From Bradyrhizobium amphicarpaeae (GTDB lineage Bacteria; Pseudomonadota; Alphaproteobacteria; Rhizobiales; Xanthobacteraceae): a stretch of DNA of 64,000 bases. Shown piece after piece: positions 35,725 through 45,109 of this stretch (positions are counted from its first letter, which is position 1; each line of letters begins with the position of its first letter). The position numbers and the translations under genes were made by a program. Below the pieces are notes generated by a model. That model saw nothing but the letters and a program-made list of their open reading frames with translations. It had not been told where the DNA came from and did no database searches. The stretch lies in the NCBI RefSeq assembly GCF_002266435.3, contig NZ_CP029426.2, positions 310,001 through 374,000 on the forward strand, written 5' to 3'.

Positions 35725-36498
35725 TCAAAGCGCCCCGCGCAATTGCGCGTTGGCCGCGCCCAGCAGCCAGTCCGGCGAGCCCGCGACGTCGCAGCCGCGG
35801 CGCTTCAGCTCGGCACGGGCGAAAAATTCCGCCAGCTTCGGCTCGTTGCCCGAGGCGAGCTGCGTCAGCCGGTTCAGCGTGCAGGCGATCGCCGCACGCC
35901 GTGCGGGCATTGTCTCGCCCTGGCAGGAGAAGCCGGAGATCTGCAAGCCGGGCTCCTCGTTGCGCTTGAGGTAGCCGAGGCAGGCCGGAATCCCCTTGTC
36001 CGCGCCGATCGGCCGGAACAGGGCGACGGGGCCGAATTTCGTCTCGATCAAGCCGGCCTGCTCGAGCGGGGTCCCAGCTCCGAGGCCCATCTGGACGGCG
36101 AGGTCCATCGCGACGGGCTGTGCCACGTCGAATTCGCCGCCTTCCCGATAGATTTCGAGCCCGGCCAGCGGCTGGTCCGCCGCGCCCGTCCAGCGCATTA
36201 CGTCTTTGCGGCCGCCTTCGGGATGCCGGAGGATGGTGTAAGAGGCTGGTTTCTCTGATGAATCGGTCCGGCTCAGGGCGAAGGCCGGATGCGAGCGGTC
36301 GGCCGTGCTCCAGCCCGGCTTCAGCACCGGCGCGTCGTCGCGCAGTTCGGGCAGCTGGCCGAGCGCCGCGAGGGCGAGGATGGCAAACAAAGCGAGCGCC
36401 CCCACATAGGCAATCAGGTGCGCCAGCGTGCCGACCACCTCGTCGGCGAAGGCTGCCAGCGTCAGATAGAGACTGGTCCGGGTGGGGATTGTGGCCAT
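35725..36498 (-). CDS. Membrane-anchored protein of unknown function
   Basis: 257 residues from the ATG at 36498 (another ATG seven codons upstream is possible). One transmembrane segment (about 30-52: LIAYVGALALFAILALAALGQ) is followed by a soluble region with no recognised motif, containing two or three Cys (LGYLK, FSCQG, RRGCDVAG). It may be exposed to the periplasm. It lies next to asd but diverges from it, and no function follows from context. Confidence 0.75.
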   Translation of the reverse strand: MATIPTRTSLYLTLAAFADEVVGTLAHLIAYVGALALFAILALAALGQLPELRDDAPVLKPGWSTADRSHPAFALSRTDSSEKPASYTILRHPEGGRKDVMRWTGAADQPLAGLEIYREGGEFDVAQPVAMDLAVQMGLGAGTPLEQAGLIETKFGPVALFRPIGADKGIPACLGYLKRNEEPGLQISGFSCQGETMPARRAAIACTLNRLTQLASGNEPKLAEFFARAELKRRGCDVAGSPDWLLGAANAQLRGAL

Positions 36499-36635
36499 GC
36501 CGGCCTCAGGCGACTGCATCCACGTCCCTAAGGCATGGTCCAACGTTGTCTTGCGCCCGGTTCTCGCATAGAAGCGCTGCTCTTCCTGTTTAAGCGTCAG
36601 CTTCGGGAACGGGCTTTTTCATCGGAGAGTGAACG

Positions 36636-37670
36636 ATGGGTTACAAAGTCGCAGTCGTCGGCGCGACCGGCAATGTCGGACGGGAAATGCTCAACATCCT
36701 GGATGAGCGCAAATTCCCCGCGGACGAGGTCGTGGCCCTGGCGTCACGCCGCAGCATCGGCGTCGAGGTCTCCTATGGCGACCATACCCTGAAGTGCAAG
36801 GCGCTCGAGCATTACGACTTCTCCGATGTCGACATCTGCCTGATGTCGGCCGGCGGCGAGGTGTCGAAGGAATGGTCGCCGAAGATCGGCGCCGCCGGCG
36901 CTGTCGTGATCGACAATTCCTCGGCCTGGCGCATGGACCCGGACGTGCCGCTGATCGTTCCTGAAGTGAACGCGGATGCGACGGCCGGCTTCAAGAAGAA
37001 GAACATCATCGCCAACCCGAACTGCTCGACCGCGCAGCTCGTGGTCGCACTCAAGCCGCTGCACGACAAGGCGACCATCACGCGCGTCGTGGTCTCGACC
37101 TATCAATCGGTGTCGGGTGCCGGCAAGGACGCGATGGACGAGCTGTTCTCGCAGACCAAGGCCGTCTACACCAACAGCGAGATCGTCAATAAGAAGTTTC
37201 CCGCGCGCATCGCCTTCAACGTCATCCCCCAGATCGATGTCTTCATGGAGGACGGCTACACCAAGGAAGAGTGGAAGATGATGGCGGAGACCAAGAAGAT
37301 CCTTGATCCCAGGATCAAGCTCTCCGCCACCTGCGTGCGGGTGCCGGTGTTCGTCGGTCACTCCGAAGCCGTCAACATCGAGTTCGAGAATCCGATCACC
37401 GCCGATGAAGCGCGCGACATCCTGCGCAAGGCGCCCGGCTGCCTCGTCATCGACAAGCAGGAGCCCGGCGGCTACGCCACGCCGTATGAAGCGGCCGGCG
37501 AGGACGCGACCTATATCAGCCGCATCCGCGAGGACGCCACGGTGGAGAACGGCCTCGTGCTGTGGTGCGTGTCGGACAACCTCCGCAAGGGCGCAGCCCT
37601 CAACGCGATCCAGATCGCGGAAGTGCTGATCAACCGCAAGCTGATCAGCGCGAAGAAGAAGGCGGCGTGA
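36636..37670 (+). CDS. asd: Aspartate-semialdehyde dehydrogenase
   Basis: 344 residues. It makes aspartate semialdehyde for lysine, methionine and threonine. The NADP motif GATGNVGREM is near the start, the catalytic Cys130 is in NPNCSTAQ, and the substrate-binding EEWKMMxE and HSEAVN regions are present. The distantly placed dapF in this window serves the same pathway. It diverges from the membrane protein gene, and an R5 repeat follows the stop. Confidence 0.97.
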   Translation: MGYKVAVVGATGNVGREMLNILDERKFPADEVVALASRRSIGVEVSYGDHTLKCKALEHYDFSDVDICLMSAGGEVSKEWSPKIGAAGAVVIDNSSAWRMDPDVPLIVPEVNADATAGFKKKNIIANPNCSTAQLVVALKPLHDKATITRVVVSTYQSVSGAGKDAMDELFSQTKAVYTNSEIVNKKFPARIAFNVIPQIDVFMEDGYTKEEWKMMAETKKILDPRIKLSATCVRVPVFVGHSEAVNIEFENPITADEARDILRKAPGCLVIDKQEPGGYATPYEAAGEDATYISRIREDATVENGLVLWCVSDNLRKGAALNAIQIAEVLINRKLISAKKKAA

Positions 37671-37679
37671 GATGGTCTC

Positions 37680-37767
37680 GTAGGGTGGGCAAAGGCGCGT
37701 AGCGCCGTGCCCACGATCTCTCTCTATTGAAACAGGTGGTGGGCACGCTTCGCTTTGCCCACCCTAC
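37680..37767. repeat. Interspersed palindromic repeat, family R5, copy 3
   Basis: Arms GTAGGGTGGGCAAAGGCGCG...GTGCCCACG and GTGGGCACGCTTCGCTTTGCCCACCCTAC form a long hairpin between the converging asd and carbonic anhydrase genes and may aid termination. Confidence 0.88.
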
Positions 37768-37779
37768 AAGAGTGGCGGA

Positions 37780-38424
37780 CTACACCACGCTCCGCGCGTT
37801 CTTGAATTCCTTGCTCGTCTTGTCCAGCACGAACAGTGATCCCTCCGCGACGCCGAAATAGGCGCCGTGGGTCTGCATCTGGCCGCTGTCGACCGCCTTC
37901 CGCACGAACGGGAACGTCATCAGGTTTTCCAGGCTGCGGAACACCGCGGCCTTCTCGATGCGCTCGACGAACTGCGCCATGGACTCGTGGTCGCGCTGCT
38001 CCACCACTTCGCCCGGCTTGATGAACATCTGCATCCATTTGCCGATGAAGTCGCCGGGCGTCAGCGGCTCGATCTTGTCGACGAAGGCGCGGATGCCGCC
38101 GCACTGGGCGTGGCCGAGGATGACGATGTGCTTCACCTTCAGCACCGTCACCGCATATTCCAGCGCGGCCGAGACGCCGTGGGCGTTGCCGTCGGGCTGA
38201 TACACCGGCACCAGATTGGCGATGTTCCGGACCACGAACAATTCGCCCGGCCCGACGTCGAAGATCACCTCGGGCGAGACGCGGCTGTCGCAGCAGCCGA
38301 TCACCATCACTTCCGGAAACTGCCCCTTCACGGAGAGCTCGCGGTAGCGGCTCTGCTCGGTCGGCAGCCGCTGGGTGGCGAAGGCCTGGTAGCCTTCCAG
38401 CAAATGCTTCGGGAATGTCATCAT
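37780..38424 (-). CDS. Beta-class carbonic anhydrase
   Basis: 214 residues if the first ATG of the tandem ATGATG is used; a TTG six bases upstream and the second ATG are alternatives. It interconverts CO2 and bicarbonate. The zinc ligands are Cys and Asp-Arg in CCDSRVSP, and His and Cys in ILGHAQCGGIRAF. The length is normal for the beta class. It converges with asd and diverges from the CitE-like gene 110 bases away. Confidence 0.93.
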   Translation of the reverse strand: MMTFPKHLLEGYQAFATQRLPTEQSRYRELSVKGQFPEVMVIGCCDSRVSPEVIFDVGPGELFVVRNIANLVPVYQPDGNAHGVSAALEYAVTVLKVKHIVILGHAQCGGIRAFVDKIEPLTPGDFIGKWMQMFIKPGEVVEQRDHESMAQFVERIEKAAVFRSLENLMTFPFVRKAVDSGQMQTHGAYFGVAEGSLFVLDKTSKEFKNARSVV

Positions 38425-38534
38425 GGCCAATGCCTAATCACATACCGCTGGGGTGAACAAGCCTTTCGAACAGGCAGGCCAGGTGCTATCGGCTCCGCCA
38501 GGACGCCGCTTGGACAACCGGAAGGAACATTTGC

Positions 38535-39416
38535 ATGACCCGCCCGCGCCGCAGCCATCTGTTCATGCCAGGCTCCAACCCCCGCGCGCTGGACAAGGCG
38601 CGCAACCTCGCCGCCGACGGCCTGATCCTTGACCTGGAAGATTCCGTCGCCCCCGATGCCAAGGCCGCGGCGCGCGATGGAATCGCGGCTGCCATCGCGG
38701 CCAAGGGGTTCGGCAAGCGCGAGATCCTGATCCGGACCAACGGCCTCGACACGCCCTGGTGGGCCGATGACGTCGCGATGGCCGCCAAGGTCTCGCCCGA
38801 CGGCATCCTGGTTCCAAAAGTTTCAAGCATCGAAGATCTCGATACGATCGGTTTTCGCCTCACCGAGCTTGGCGCAGCGCCGACGGTGAAGGTCTGGGCC
38901 ATGATCGAGACGGCCCGCGCCGTGCTGCATGCGGAGGAGCTGGCCGAGGCCGGGCGCGATCGATCGCGGCGTCTCGCCGGGTTCGTGTTCGGCCCGAACG
39001 ATATCTCGCGCGAGACGCGCATCAGGATGATGCCGGGCCGCGCCGCGATGATTCCGATGATCACTCACTGCATCCTGGCGACGCGCGCACATGGCCTCGA
39101 AATCCTCGACGGCCCCTACAGCGACATCGCCAATCCCGACGGTTTTGCCACCGAATGCGCGCAAGGCCGCGACCTCGGCTTCGACGGCAAGACGCTGATC
39201 CACCCCTCGCAGATCGACGCCTGCAACGCGATCTTCACCCCGCCCGAGGAGGAGGTCGCGCGCGCCCGAAGGATCATCGCGGCGTTCGAGCTGCCGGAAA
39301 ACGTCTCGCGCGGGGCGATTCGCCTCGACGGCGCCATGGTGGAGCGGCTGCACGCCGACATGGCGCGGCGCACGATCGAGATCGCCGATGCGATCGCGGC
39401 GATGGGGAAGGGTTGA
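38535..39416 (+). CDS. CitE-like CoA-ester lyase (HpcH/HpaI aldolase superfamily)
   Basis: 293 residues. The TIM-barrel aldolase signatures are RSHLFMPGSNPRALDKA, LILDLEDSVAPDAK, KVWAMIETARAVL and KTLIHPSQIDACNAIF. Without citD/citF, such stand-alone proteins often cleave malyl-, citramalyl- or methylmalyl-CoA rather than citrate-linked substrates. The acidic metal ligands in LEDSV and MIET are in place. It diverges from carbonic anhydrase and converges on an AraC-type gene, with no clear pathway partner. Confidence 0.88.
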   Translation: MTRPRRSHLFMPGSNPRALDKARNLAADGLILDLEDSVAPDAKAAARDGIAAAIAAKGFGKREILIRTNGLDTPWWADDVAMAAKVSPDGILVPKVSSIEDLDTIGFRLTELGAAPTVKVWAMIETARAVLHAEELAEAGRDRSRRLAGFVFGPNDISRETRIRMMPGRAAMIPMITHCILATRAHGLEILDGPYSDIANPDGFATECAQGRDLGFDGKTLIHPSQIDACNAIFTPPEEEVARARRIIAAFELPENVSRGAIRLDGAMVERLHADMARRTIEIADAIAAMGKG

Positions 39417-39496
39417 GAGCGTACTCAGCTGCTGCGCCATTCCAGACGACGCGTTGCTCATTCGCAGCGCGGCGCAGCCGTTGAGCGCACGGTCTC

Positions 39497-40468
39497 TTAC
39501 TGCTTGCGTCTCGCGTTCTTCAACGTCTCGGATGGCAGCTCGCCTACGGCCCGACGATATTCGGATGCGAAGCGTCCGAGATTCTGGAAGCCGCATTTGA
39601 ACGCCACGGCCATCACGCTGGTTTGCTCGTCGGGTCGTCGCAACAGCTCTGCCGCGCGATCGAGCCGGATGCGCCGCGCGAACTGGCCGGGTGATCCCCG
39701 TCCGGCATCGGAGAACTCGCGGAAAACCGTCCGCACGCTCACCTTGGCGATCTCGGCGATCTTTTCCAGATCGAGCGGCTCGTCCCAATGCGCCGCGACA
39801 TAGGACTCCACGAGATCGACCACGGTCCGATTGGCGCCGGGCGGCGCGCGGTGAAGCCGATCCGTGAAGCTGTGCGGATGCGCCAGAAGAATTCGCACCA
39901 TCAGCGCCCGCTCGAGCTCGGCGATGGCTATGGGCGCGTAATCCTGCCCGAACCGTTCCAGCTCCTCGGCAAATCTGAAGACGTCCTGGCGCACATGCGC
40001 CATCATCGCGGAATCGGCCTTGCCGTCGAGGAAGCGCAGCTTCGTGCTGCTGTCGTCGCCGACCAGGCTCTTCGCCAAACGCTCCAGCGCGGCGGCATCC
40101 ATCCTCAGCACCAGTTGCCGGTAGCCCGGCGCAAAGTCGAGATCCAGCCTCGCGTTGCCGCGGATCATCGGGCTCCAGGCCCCGATCGATTGGCCATGTC
40201 CGTTGGTCCTGAAGCCTGCTTCTCCCTGGATGGAGAAGAACTGGCGGAGGATTTGCGATTCCGGAAAGGACAGTGATGCTGCGCCATCGTAGGCGCAGAA
40301 AGCGAGCCCGATTGAACTCAAGCGGGCAAGATTGGCCTGCATACCGAACGCGCGGTCATGCGCCTCGAACCGATCGGCGCCATACGCCGCGAACAGGCGG
40401 TCGCGCGCGAACTCGCTGTCGCGCGACCGAAGCAGCGAATAGCGGTCGAGGTAGGAGACGGCGCCCAA
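39497..40468 (-). CDS. AraC-family transcriptional regulator
   Basis: 323 residues. The N-terminal part (about 1-190) is an AraC-binding-like sensor domain and the C-terminal 110 residues hold two helix-turn-helix units: LDLEKIAEIAKVSVRTVFREF and TSVMAVAFKCGFQNLGRFASEYRRAVG. The ligand is unknown. It diverges from the chemoreceptor gene, with a 525-base spacer between, and could control it (inference only). Confidence 0.9.
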   Translation of the reverse strand: MGAVSYLDRYSLLRSRDSEFARDRLFAAYGADRFEAHDRAFGMQANLARLSSIGLAFCAYDGAASLSFPESQILRQFFSIQGEAGFRTNGHGQSIGAWSPMIRGNARLDLDFAPGYRQLVLRMDAAALERLAKSLVGDDSSTKLRFLDGKADSAMMAHVRQDVFRFAEELERFGQDYAPIAIAELERALMVRILLAHPHSFTDRLHRAPPGANRTVVDLVESYVAAHWDEPLDLEKIAEIAKVSVRTVFREFSDAGRGSPGQFARRIRLDRAAELLRRPDEQTSVMAVAFKCGFQNLGRFASEYRRAVGELPSETLKNARRKQ

Positions 40469-40993
40469 ATCAGAATCCTCAAAAGCTCAAACTACTGAAT
40501 CGGAATCGCGGCGCTACCAATTGGAGATTGCAGGGAATGAGGGGTTGCATCGGTGATCCTGCCGGAGTGTGCCGCGGCATCGGATTGCCAGCCACTGCGA
40601 CAAAATGCCGGGGGCACTCTGCGCAGGTGCGAGTTTCATCCAGCAGGCTTGCAAATCGGCCGCGCGCCAGCGTGCGAGCGGCGTATTGACGCCCTGCCGT
40701 CTGCGCCTTGCCGAATACCGATAGCGATTTTAGCGTGGCCTTCGCGGTTCAAGGCCTGCGGCGTCGCAGAGGTGGCGGCGCGTCATTGTCAGGTTAATCG
40801 CGCTGGCAAAATCCGGCTGTTGTGTCTTCGATCGGACAAACACTCTGATAATTCGATTCAGATATCTGCTTTTTGCGCGTGGATGCGTGCCGGATGAGAT
40901 TCGGACCGCAAGGCATCCGGGCAAAACGATGAATGCTGAAGCCGCTTCAGGCGACTACGCCGCGAGCATGCTGTCAATTTTGGAGCAAAAGAA
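40469..40993. other. 525-base divergent spacer between the AraC-type and chemoreceptor genes
   Basis: No gene is supported; candidate frames here have no start site or recognisable content and look like shadows. The region is AT-richer around 40800-40870, where promoters of both genes could lie. A palindrome at 40936-40950 is listed separately. Confidence 0.6.
40936..40950. promoter_or_regulatory. Palindrome upstream of the chemoreceptor gene
   Basis: CTGAAGC-C-GCTTCAG is a perfect seven-base inverted repeat around one central base, 44 bases before the chemoreceptor ATG. It could be a regulator binding site or a short RNA hairpin; it has no identified binding protein. Confidence 0.35.
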
Positions 40994-42670
40994 ATGTTCG
41001 GTCGCAAATCCCACGGCGATGCTCAGGCGCAGATCGATGCGATCGGCCGTTCGCAGGCAATGATCGAGTTCAACATGGACGGCTCGATCGTCACAGCCAA
41101 CAAGAACTTCCTGGACGCGCTTGGATACCGCCTGGAGGAGATCCAGGGCAAGCACCACTCCATGTTCGTGCCGGCCGATCAGCGTGACGGCGCCGAGTAT
41201 AAGGCGTTCTGGGCTGCCCTGCGGCGCGGCGAATTCCAGGCGGCGGAGTTCAAGCGCGTCACGAGTAGTGGCGGTGAGATCTGGATCGAAGCGTCCTACA
41301 ATCCGGTGCTCGGCAACGACGGCAAGCCCGTCAAGGTGATCAAGATCGCGACCGAGATCACGGCGAAGAAGCTTCGCGGCATGGCCGACGCGTCCAAGCT
41401 TGCCGCCATCAACCGCGCCCAGGCGGTCATCGAATTCAAGCTGGATGGCACCATCGTCACCGCCAACCAGAATTTCTGCGGCGCGCTCGGTTATTCGCTG
41501 GCCGAGATCGAAGGCAAGCATCACAGTCTCTTCATCCCCCAGGCAGACCGTGGCAGTGCTGCGTATCGTGAATTCTGGGCGAAGCTCAATCCAGGTGAGT
41601 ACCAGGCCGGCGAATTCAAGCGCATCGGCAAGGGCGGCAAGGAGGTGTGGATCCTGGCGAGCTACAACCCCGTGATGGACGATACCGGAAAGCCCTTCGG
41701 CGTGGTCAAGTTCGCCACCGACGTCACAGCCGAGAAACTGAAGACCGCAGATCTCGCCGGCCAGATCGCGGCGATCGACAAGGCCCAGGCCGTGATCGAG
41801 TTCAACATGGACGGCACGATCATCACCGCCAACCCGAACTTTCTCGGTGCGCTGGGCTATTCGCTGGCCGAGATCAAGGGCAAACACCACAGCATGTTCG
41901 TCGAGGCCGGCGAGCGCGACAGCGTCTCCTACCGCGAGTTCTGGGCAGCGCTCAACCGGGGTGAGTACCAGGCGGCCGAATACAAGCGCATCGGCAAGGG
42001 CGGCAAGGAGATCTACATTCAGGCCTCCTACAATCCGATCCTCGACCTCAACGGCAAGCCGTTCAAGGTCGTGAAATACGCGACCGACACCACGAAGCAG
42101 GTGCTGGTCCGCATGGGCAACGAGCGCGTCCGCGGCATGATGGAATCGGTCGCAGCCGGCTCGGAGGAATTGAATGCCTCGGTGCGGGAGATCTCCGAGG
42201 CCATGACCAAGTCCCGCCAGACTGCCAGCAGTGCGGTCGATCAGGTCGCCGCCGCCGACGCCCAGGCCCAGCGCCTCACTGAAGCGGCGCTGGCGATGAG
42301 CGGGATCGTCGAGCTCATCAACAACATCACCGGGCAGATCAACTTGCTGGCACTCAACGCCACGATCGAATCCGCGCGCGCGGGCGAAGCCGGTCGCGGC
42401 TTCGCGGTGGTCGCCTCTGAGGTCAAGAGCCTCGCCAACCAGGCCAAGCAGGCCACTGACAAGATCGGCGCTGAGATCGGCAGCCTCAACGGCATCTCCG
42501 GAGACGTCGTGACGGCCCTGGCTTCGATCAAGACGGCCATCAACAACGTCAGCGAATATGTGACGTCGACGGCCGCGGCAATCGAGGAGCAGAGCACGGT
42601 GACGAACGAGATGTCGACCAGCATGCAGCGCGCCGCAGCGGAAGCCGCCGCGATGGCCGCTAATGCCTGA
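40994..42670 (+). CDS. Soluble methyl-accepting chemotaxis protein with three tandem PAS domains
   Basis: 558 residues and no transmembrane segment. Three PAS domains are tandem repeats: the motif [MV]IEF is at 23, 145 and 267, exactly 122 residues apart, and each copy has GKHHS and EYK.FW-type turns and an ASYNP end. A short chemoreceptor signalling domain (about 385-558) contains the tip region [32 protein letters not shown]. There is no HAMP domain. This resembles the soluble PAS-type receptor BdlA of Pseudomonas, which controls biofilm dispersal; a redox, heme or flavin signal is possible. AAAGAA lies before the ATG. No che genes are nearby. Confidence 0.92.
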   Translation: MFGRKSHGDAQAQIDAIGRSQAMIEFNMDGSIVTANKNFLDALGYRLEEIQGKHHSMFVPADQRDGAEYKAFWAALRRGEFQAAEFKRVTSSGGEIWIEASYNPVLGNDGKPVKVIKIATEITAKKLRGMADASKLAAINRAQAVIEFKLDGTIVTANQNFCGALGYSLAEIEGKHHSLFIPQADRGSAAYREFWAKLNPGEYQAGEFKRIGKGGKEVWILASYNPVMDDTGKPFGVVKFATDVTAEKLKTADLAGQIAAIDKAQAVIEFNMDGTIITANPNFLGALGYSLAEIKGKHHSMFVEAGERDSVSYREFWAALNRGEYQAAEYKRIGKGGKEIYIQASYNPILDLNGKPFKVVKYATDTTKQVLVRMGNERVRGMMESVAAGSEELNASVREISEAMTKSRQTASSAVDQVAAADAQAQRLTEAALAMSGIVELINNITGQINLLALNATIESARAGEAGRGFAVVASEVKSLANQAKQATDKIGAEIGSLNGISGDVVTALASIKTAINNVSEYVTSTAAAIEEQSTVTNEMSTSMQRAAAEAAAMAANA

Positions 42671-42748
42671 TCAGGCAAGCTGCCGCGTCGGCATTCTCCG
42701 CTACGAAAATGACGAAGGACGCCTCCGGCCGGGAATCTCCCGCGCCGC

Positions 42749-43168
42749 TCAGCGTGGCGCGACGTCGGCGCGATCGAGCGATTCCAGCGTCGACGCGTTG
42801 CCGCAATAGCCGTGATAGTTCTGCGCGGCGGTGCCGTCGGCGAGATCGCGGTCGCACTGTGCCTTGTGAGCGCAAAGCGAACAAACCCGCTCCATGTCGC
42901 GGAGCAACAGCGGCTGCGCGCGGCCGAGCCCGTCTGCGTTGATGCCGAGCTGTTCGAGCATCATCGGCAGCTCGTCGGCAGAATGCTTGCCGTGACGGAC
43001 CAACTCCTCCAGATCGTCAGGCGCGATCCGCAGGTCGCTCGCGATCCGGTCGAAATCGGCGCGATCGAGTTGCCGGATCTCGTTCAGCTCGCGGCGATGC
43101 TTCAGCCAGCTCGCGAAGGAGTCGATCAGGTCCTGGACGATGGGATAAGGCCTGCTTGCGGTGCTCAT
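42749..43168 (-). CDS. DUF6455-like small protein with cysteine cluster
   Basis: 139 residues from the ATG at 43168, preceded by AGGGAGC. The N-terminal half is helical and charged (RELNEIRQLDRADFDRIASDL). The C-terminal part has four or more Cys in CSLCAHKAQCDRDL and GYCGNAS, which may bind a metal. I associate this layout with DUF6455, whose function is unknown. It converges with the chemoreceptor gene. The longer upstream frame has no ribosome site. Confidence 0.78.
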   Translation of the reverse strand: MSTASRPYPIVQDLIDSFASWLKHRRELNEIRQLDRADFDRIASDLRIAPDDLEELVRHGKHSADELPMMLEQLGINADGLGRAQPLLLRDMERVCSLCAHKAQCDRDLADGTAAQNYHGYCGNASTLESLDRADVAPR

Positions 43169-43270
43169 GGAAAGCTCCCTTCGGACAGCGGAATTGGAGC
43201 GAATTAAGCACAATGTTGCAGAGGCGCGTTGCGCTGGATCAAATTCGGAAGGAGTACCGCAATTGGTCTG

Positions 43271-43393
43271 GTGTCCCGGACGCGCTGCAGCGTGAAACGC
43301 TGCTGCGCAGAGCCGGGACCCATCGCTCCGCTGTGTTGGGCCCCGGCTCTGCAGCGCATCACCAAGGGGTGCTGCGCAGCGTCCGGGGCACGA
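43271..43393. repeat. Interspersed palindromic repeat, family R7, copy 1
   Basis: Begins TGTCCCGGACGCGCTGCAGCG and ends GCTGCGCAGCGTCCGGGGCACGAG, with inner inverted AGCCGGGACCC / GGGCCCCGGCT. Related elements are at 54376-54513 and 62300-62420, and a diverged one at 50276-50416. Confidence 0.87.
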
Positions 43394-43396
43394 GAG

Positions 43397-44182
43397 TTAC
43401 GCGAATTTCTCCGCCGCCCACGCATACAGGCTGCCCGGGATCGGCTTCTCCCCGCCGCGGCCCTTGGGCGAGATGTGGAGGCCGATGATCTCGGGGTTGG
43501 TGACGAGGCCGAGATAGCTCGAGGGATCGAAGAACAGTTTTGGCTCCGCGTGCACGGCGTAGAACGACTGCTTCGGCAGCGCGCAGGCGAGCTCGCCGGT
43601 GCGGCGGGCGAGCGCGGTGAGCGCCGCGGGGCCGAAGATGGCGACACGGATATCCGAGAGACGGCTCGAGCCGCCGCGCAGGCGGCGCATCAGGAAGGTG
43701 ACGCGATGGCGCATCGACAGCCAGTTCGGCGTCAGCTCCTCCTGCTCCATCAGCTCCTCGAAGGCTGCGACGATGCCGTGCCCGGGCGGCAGGTAGATCA
43801 CGGAATTGCCGAGCTGGCGCGGCCGCTCCCAGGCAAAGTAGGGCTTTGCCGGATCGATCTCGACCGGCTTCAAGAGCAGCACGTCGGCGTCGAGCCAGAG
43901 GCCGAGATTCTTCGCCATCAGCTTCATGCGGAAGAAATCGCTGAACTGCAGCGTGGTCCAGTCGCGCCAGCTTCCATCCGGTTGCGGCGGCCGCAAGCGC
44001 TCCGAGAACGCGTGCGGCAGGATCGCTTCGGCGTCCGCGTTGGCGATTCCGACGGGCAGGCCGGGAATGGTGTCGAAGCTGTAGACCGTGACCCTGTGAC
44101 CGGCCGCCAGCTGCGAGCGCAGACAGGTCTTGCGCAGCGCATCCATCGGGCCATGCCAGAAGGTGACGATCTCGGGCAGCAT
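43397..44182 (-). CDS. DXD-motif glycosyltransferase (GT32-like)
   Basis: 261 residues. The nucleotide-sugar-binding DXD is in LWLDADVLLLKP near residue 100; the opening MLPEIVTFWHG, then HRVTVYSFD, and a late GLHISPKGRG match the sugar-binding-region family that includes OCH1-like and alpha-1,4-galactosyltransferase-like proteins. There are no transmembrane segments. It probably decorates a surface glycan. It stands alone between a repeat and the leuD terminator. Confidence 0.85.
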   Translation of the reverse strand: MLPEIVTFWHGPMDALRKTCLRSQLAAGHRVTVYSFDTIPGLPVGIANADAEAILPHAFSERLRPPQPDGSWRDWTTLQFSDFFRMKLMAKNLGLWLDADVLLLKPVEIDPAKPYFAWERPRQLGNSVIYLPPGHGIVAAFEELMEQEELTPNWLSMRHRVTFLMRRLRGGSSRLSDIRVAIFGPAALTALARRTGELACALPKQSFYAVHAEPKLFFDPSSYLGLVTNPEIIGLHISPKGRGGEKPIPGSLYAWAAEKFA

Positions 44183-44209
44183 ATGCGGAAGCTATAATAT
44201 TCAGAGCAA

Positions 44210-44241
44210 AGAAAAAGCCCCGGCGCTGTCGGCACCGGGGC
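44210..44241 (-). terminator. Intrinsic terminator of leuD
   Basis: On the minus strand, the stem GCCCCGGTGCC / GGCGCCGGGGC-type arms (GCCCCGG and CCGGGGC at 44217-44241) are followed by a T-rich run (TTTTTCTTT), 20 bases after the leuD stop. Confidence 0.88.
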
Positions 44242-44260
44242 GTCGAATGAAGACGCGAGC

Positions 44261-44866
44261 TCAGGCCCAGGCGCGTTCGCGCTTGAGCTTGTCCTCATAG
44301 GTGTCGATCGAGGCCTTCTTCTCCATCGTCAGGCCGATGTCGTCGAGGCCGTTGATCAGGCAATGCTTGCGGAACGGGTCGATCTCGAACTTGACCGTGC
44401 CGCCGTCGGGGCCACGGATCTCCTGGTTCGGCAGGTCGATCGTCAGGGTCGCGTTGGCGCCGCGCTCGGCGTCATCGAACAGCTTGTCGAGGTCTTCCTG
44501 CGACACGCGGATCGGCAGAATGCCGTTCTTGAAGCAGTTGTTGTAGAAGATGTCGCCGAACGAGGTCGAGATCACGCAGCGGATGCCGAAGTCGAGCAGC
44601 GCCCAGGGCGCGTGCTCGCGGCTCGAGCCGCAGCCGAAATTGTCGCCGGCGACCAGCACCTTCGAATTGCGATAGGCGGGCTGGTTGAGGACGAAATCCG
44701 GGTTCTCGCTGCCGTCGTCCTTGTAGCGCTGCTCGGAGAACAGCCCCTTGCCAAGACCGGTGCGCTTGATGGTCTTGAGGTACTGCTTCGGAATGATCAT
44801 GTCCGTGTCGACATTGATGATCTTCAGCGGCGCCGCGACGCCTTCCAGCGTGGTGAACTTGTCCAT
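44261..44866 (-). CDS. leuD: 3-isopropylmalate dehydratase small subunit
   Basis: 201 residues. With LeuC it isomerises 2- to 3-isopropylmalate. The swivelling-domain signatures are [31 protein letters not shown] and [17 protein letters not shown]. The length is the standard bacterial one. It lies downstream of leuC on the same strand but is separated from it by about 2.4 kb of small genes on both strands, so it is not in one operon. Confidence 0.97.
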   Translation of the reverse strand: MDKFTTLEGVAAPLKIINVDTDMIIPKQYLKTIKRTGLGKGLFSEQRYKDDGSENPDFVLNQPAYRNSKVLVAGDNFGCGSSREHAPWALLDFGIRCVISTSFGDIFYNNCFKNGILPIRVSQEDLDKLFDDAERGANATLTIDLPNQEIRGPDGGTVKFEIDPFRKHCLINGLDDIGLTMEKKASIDTYEDKLKRERAWA

Positions 44867-44972
44867 GGTTGCGCTTTCCGGGGGTGGTTCTGGGAAGGCG
44901 TATTTATCGCGTCCGGAGCGTGAATCCTAGGCTGAATTTGGCAGGGCTCGGTTGCTCGGTAGCCCGGCAGGT

Positions 44973-45096
44973 GGTGCGCCCCCTCGCCCGCTTGCGGGAG
45001 AGGGTCGGGGAGAGGGCTCTCTCCTCTTGGGGAGTGTCCCATTGCGGAGACACCCTCTCGCCAACCCTCCCCCGCGCGCGGGGGAGGGAGCGCACC
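44973..45096. repeat. Interspersed palindromic repeat, family R6, copy 1
   Basis: Ends GGTGCGCCCCCTCGCCCGCTTGCGGGAG and CCCCCGCGCGCGGGGGAGGGAGCGCACC are complementary, with an inner GGGAGTGTCCC / GAGACACCC pair. The other copy is at 59812-59952. It lies between leuD and the metalloprotease gene. Confidence 0.87.
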
Positions 45097-45109
45097 TGCT
45101 TTGGAGCCT

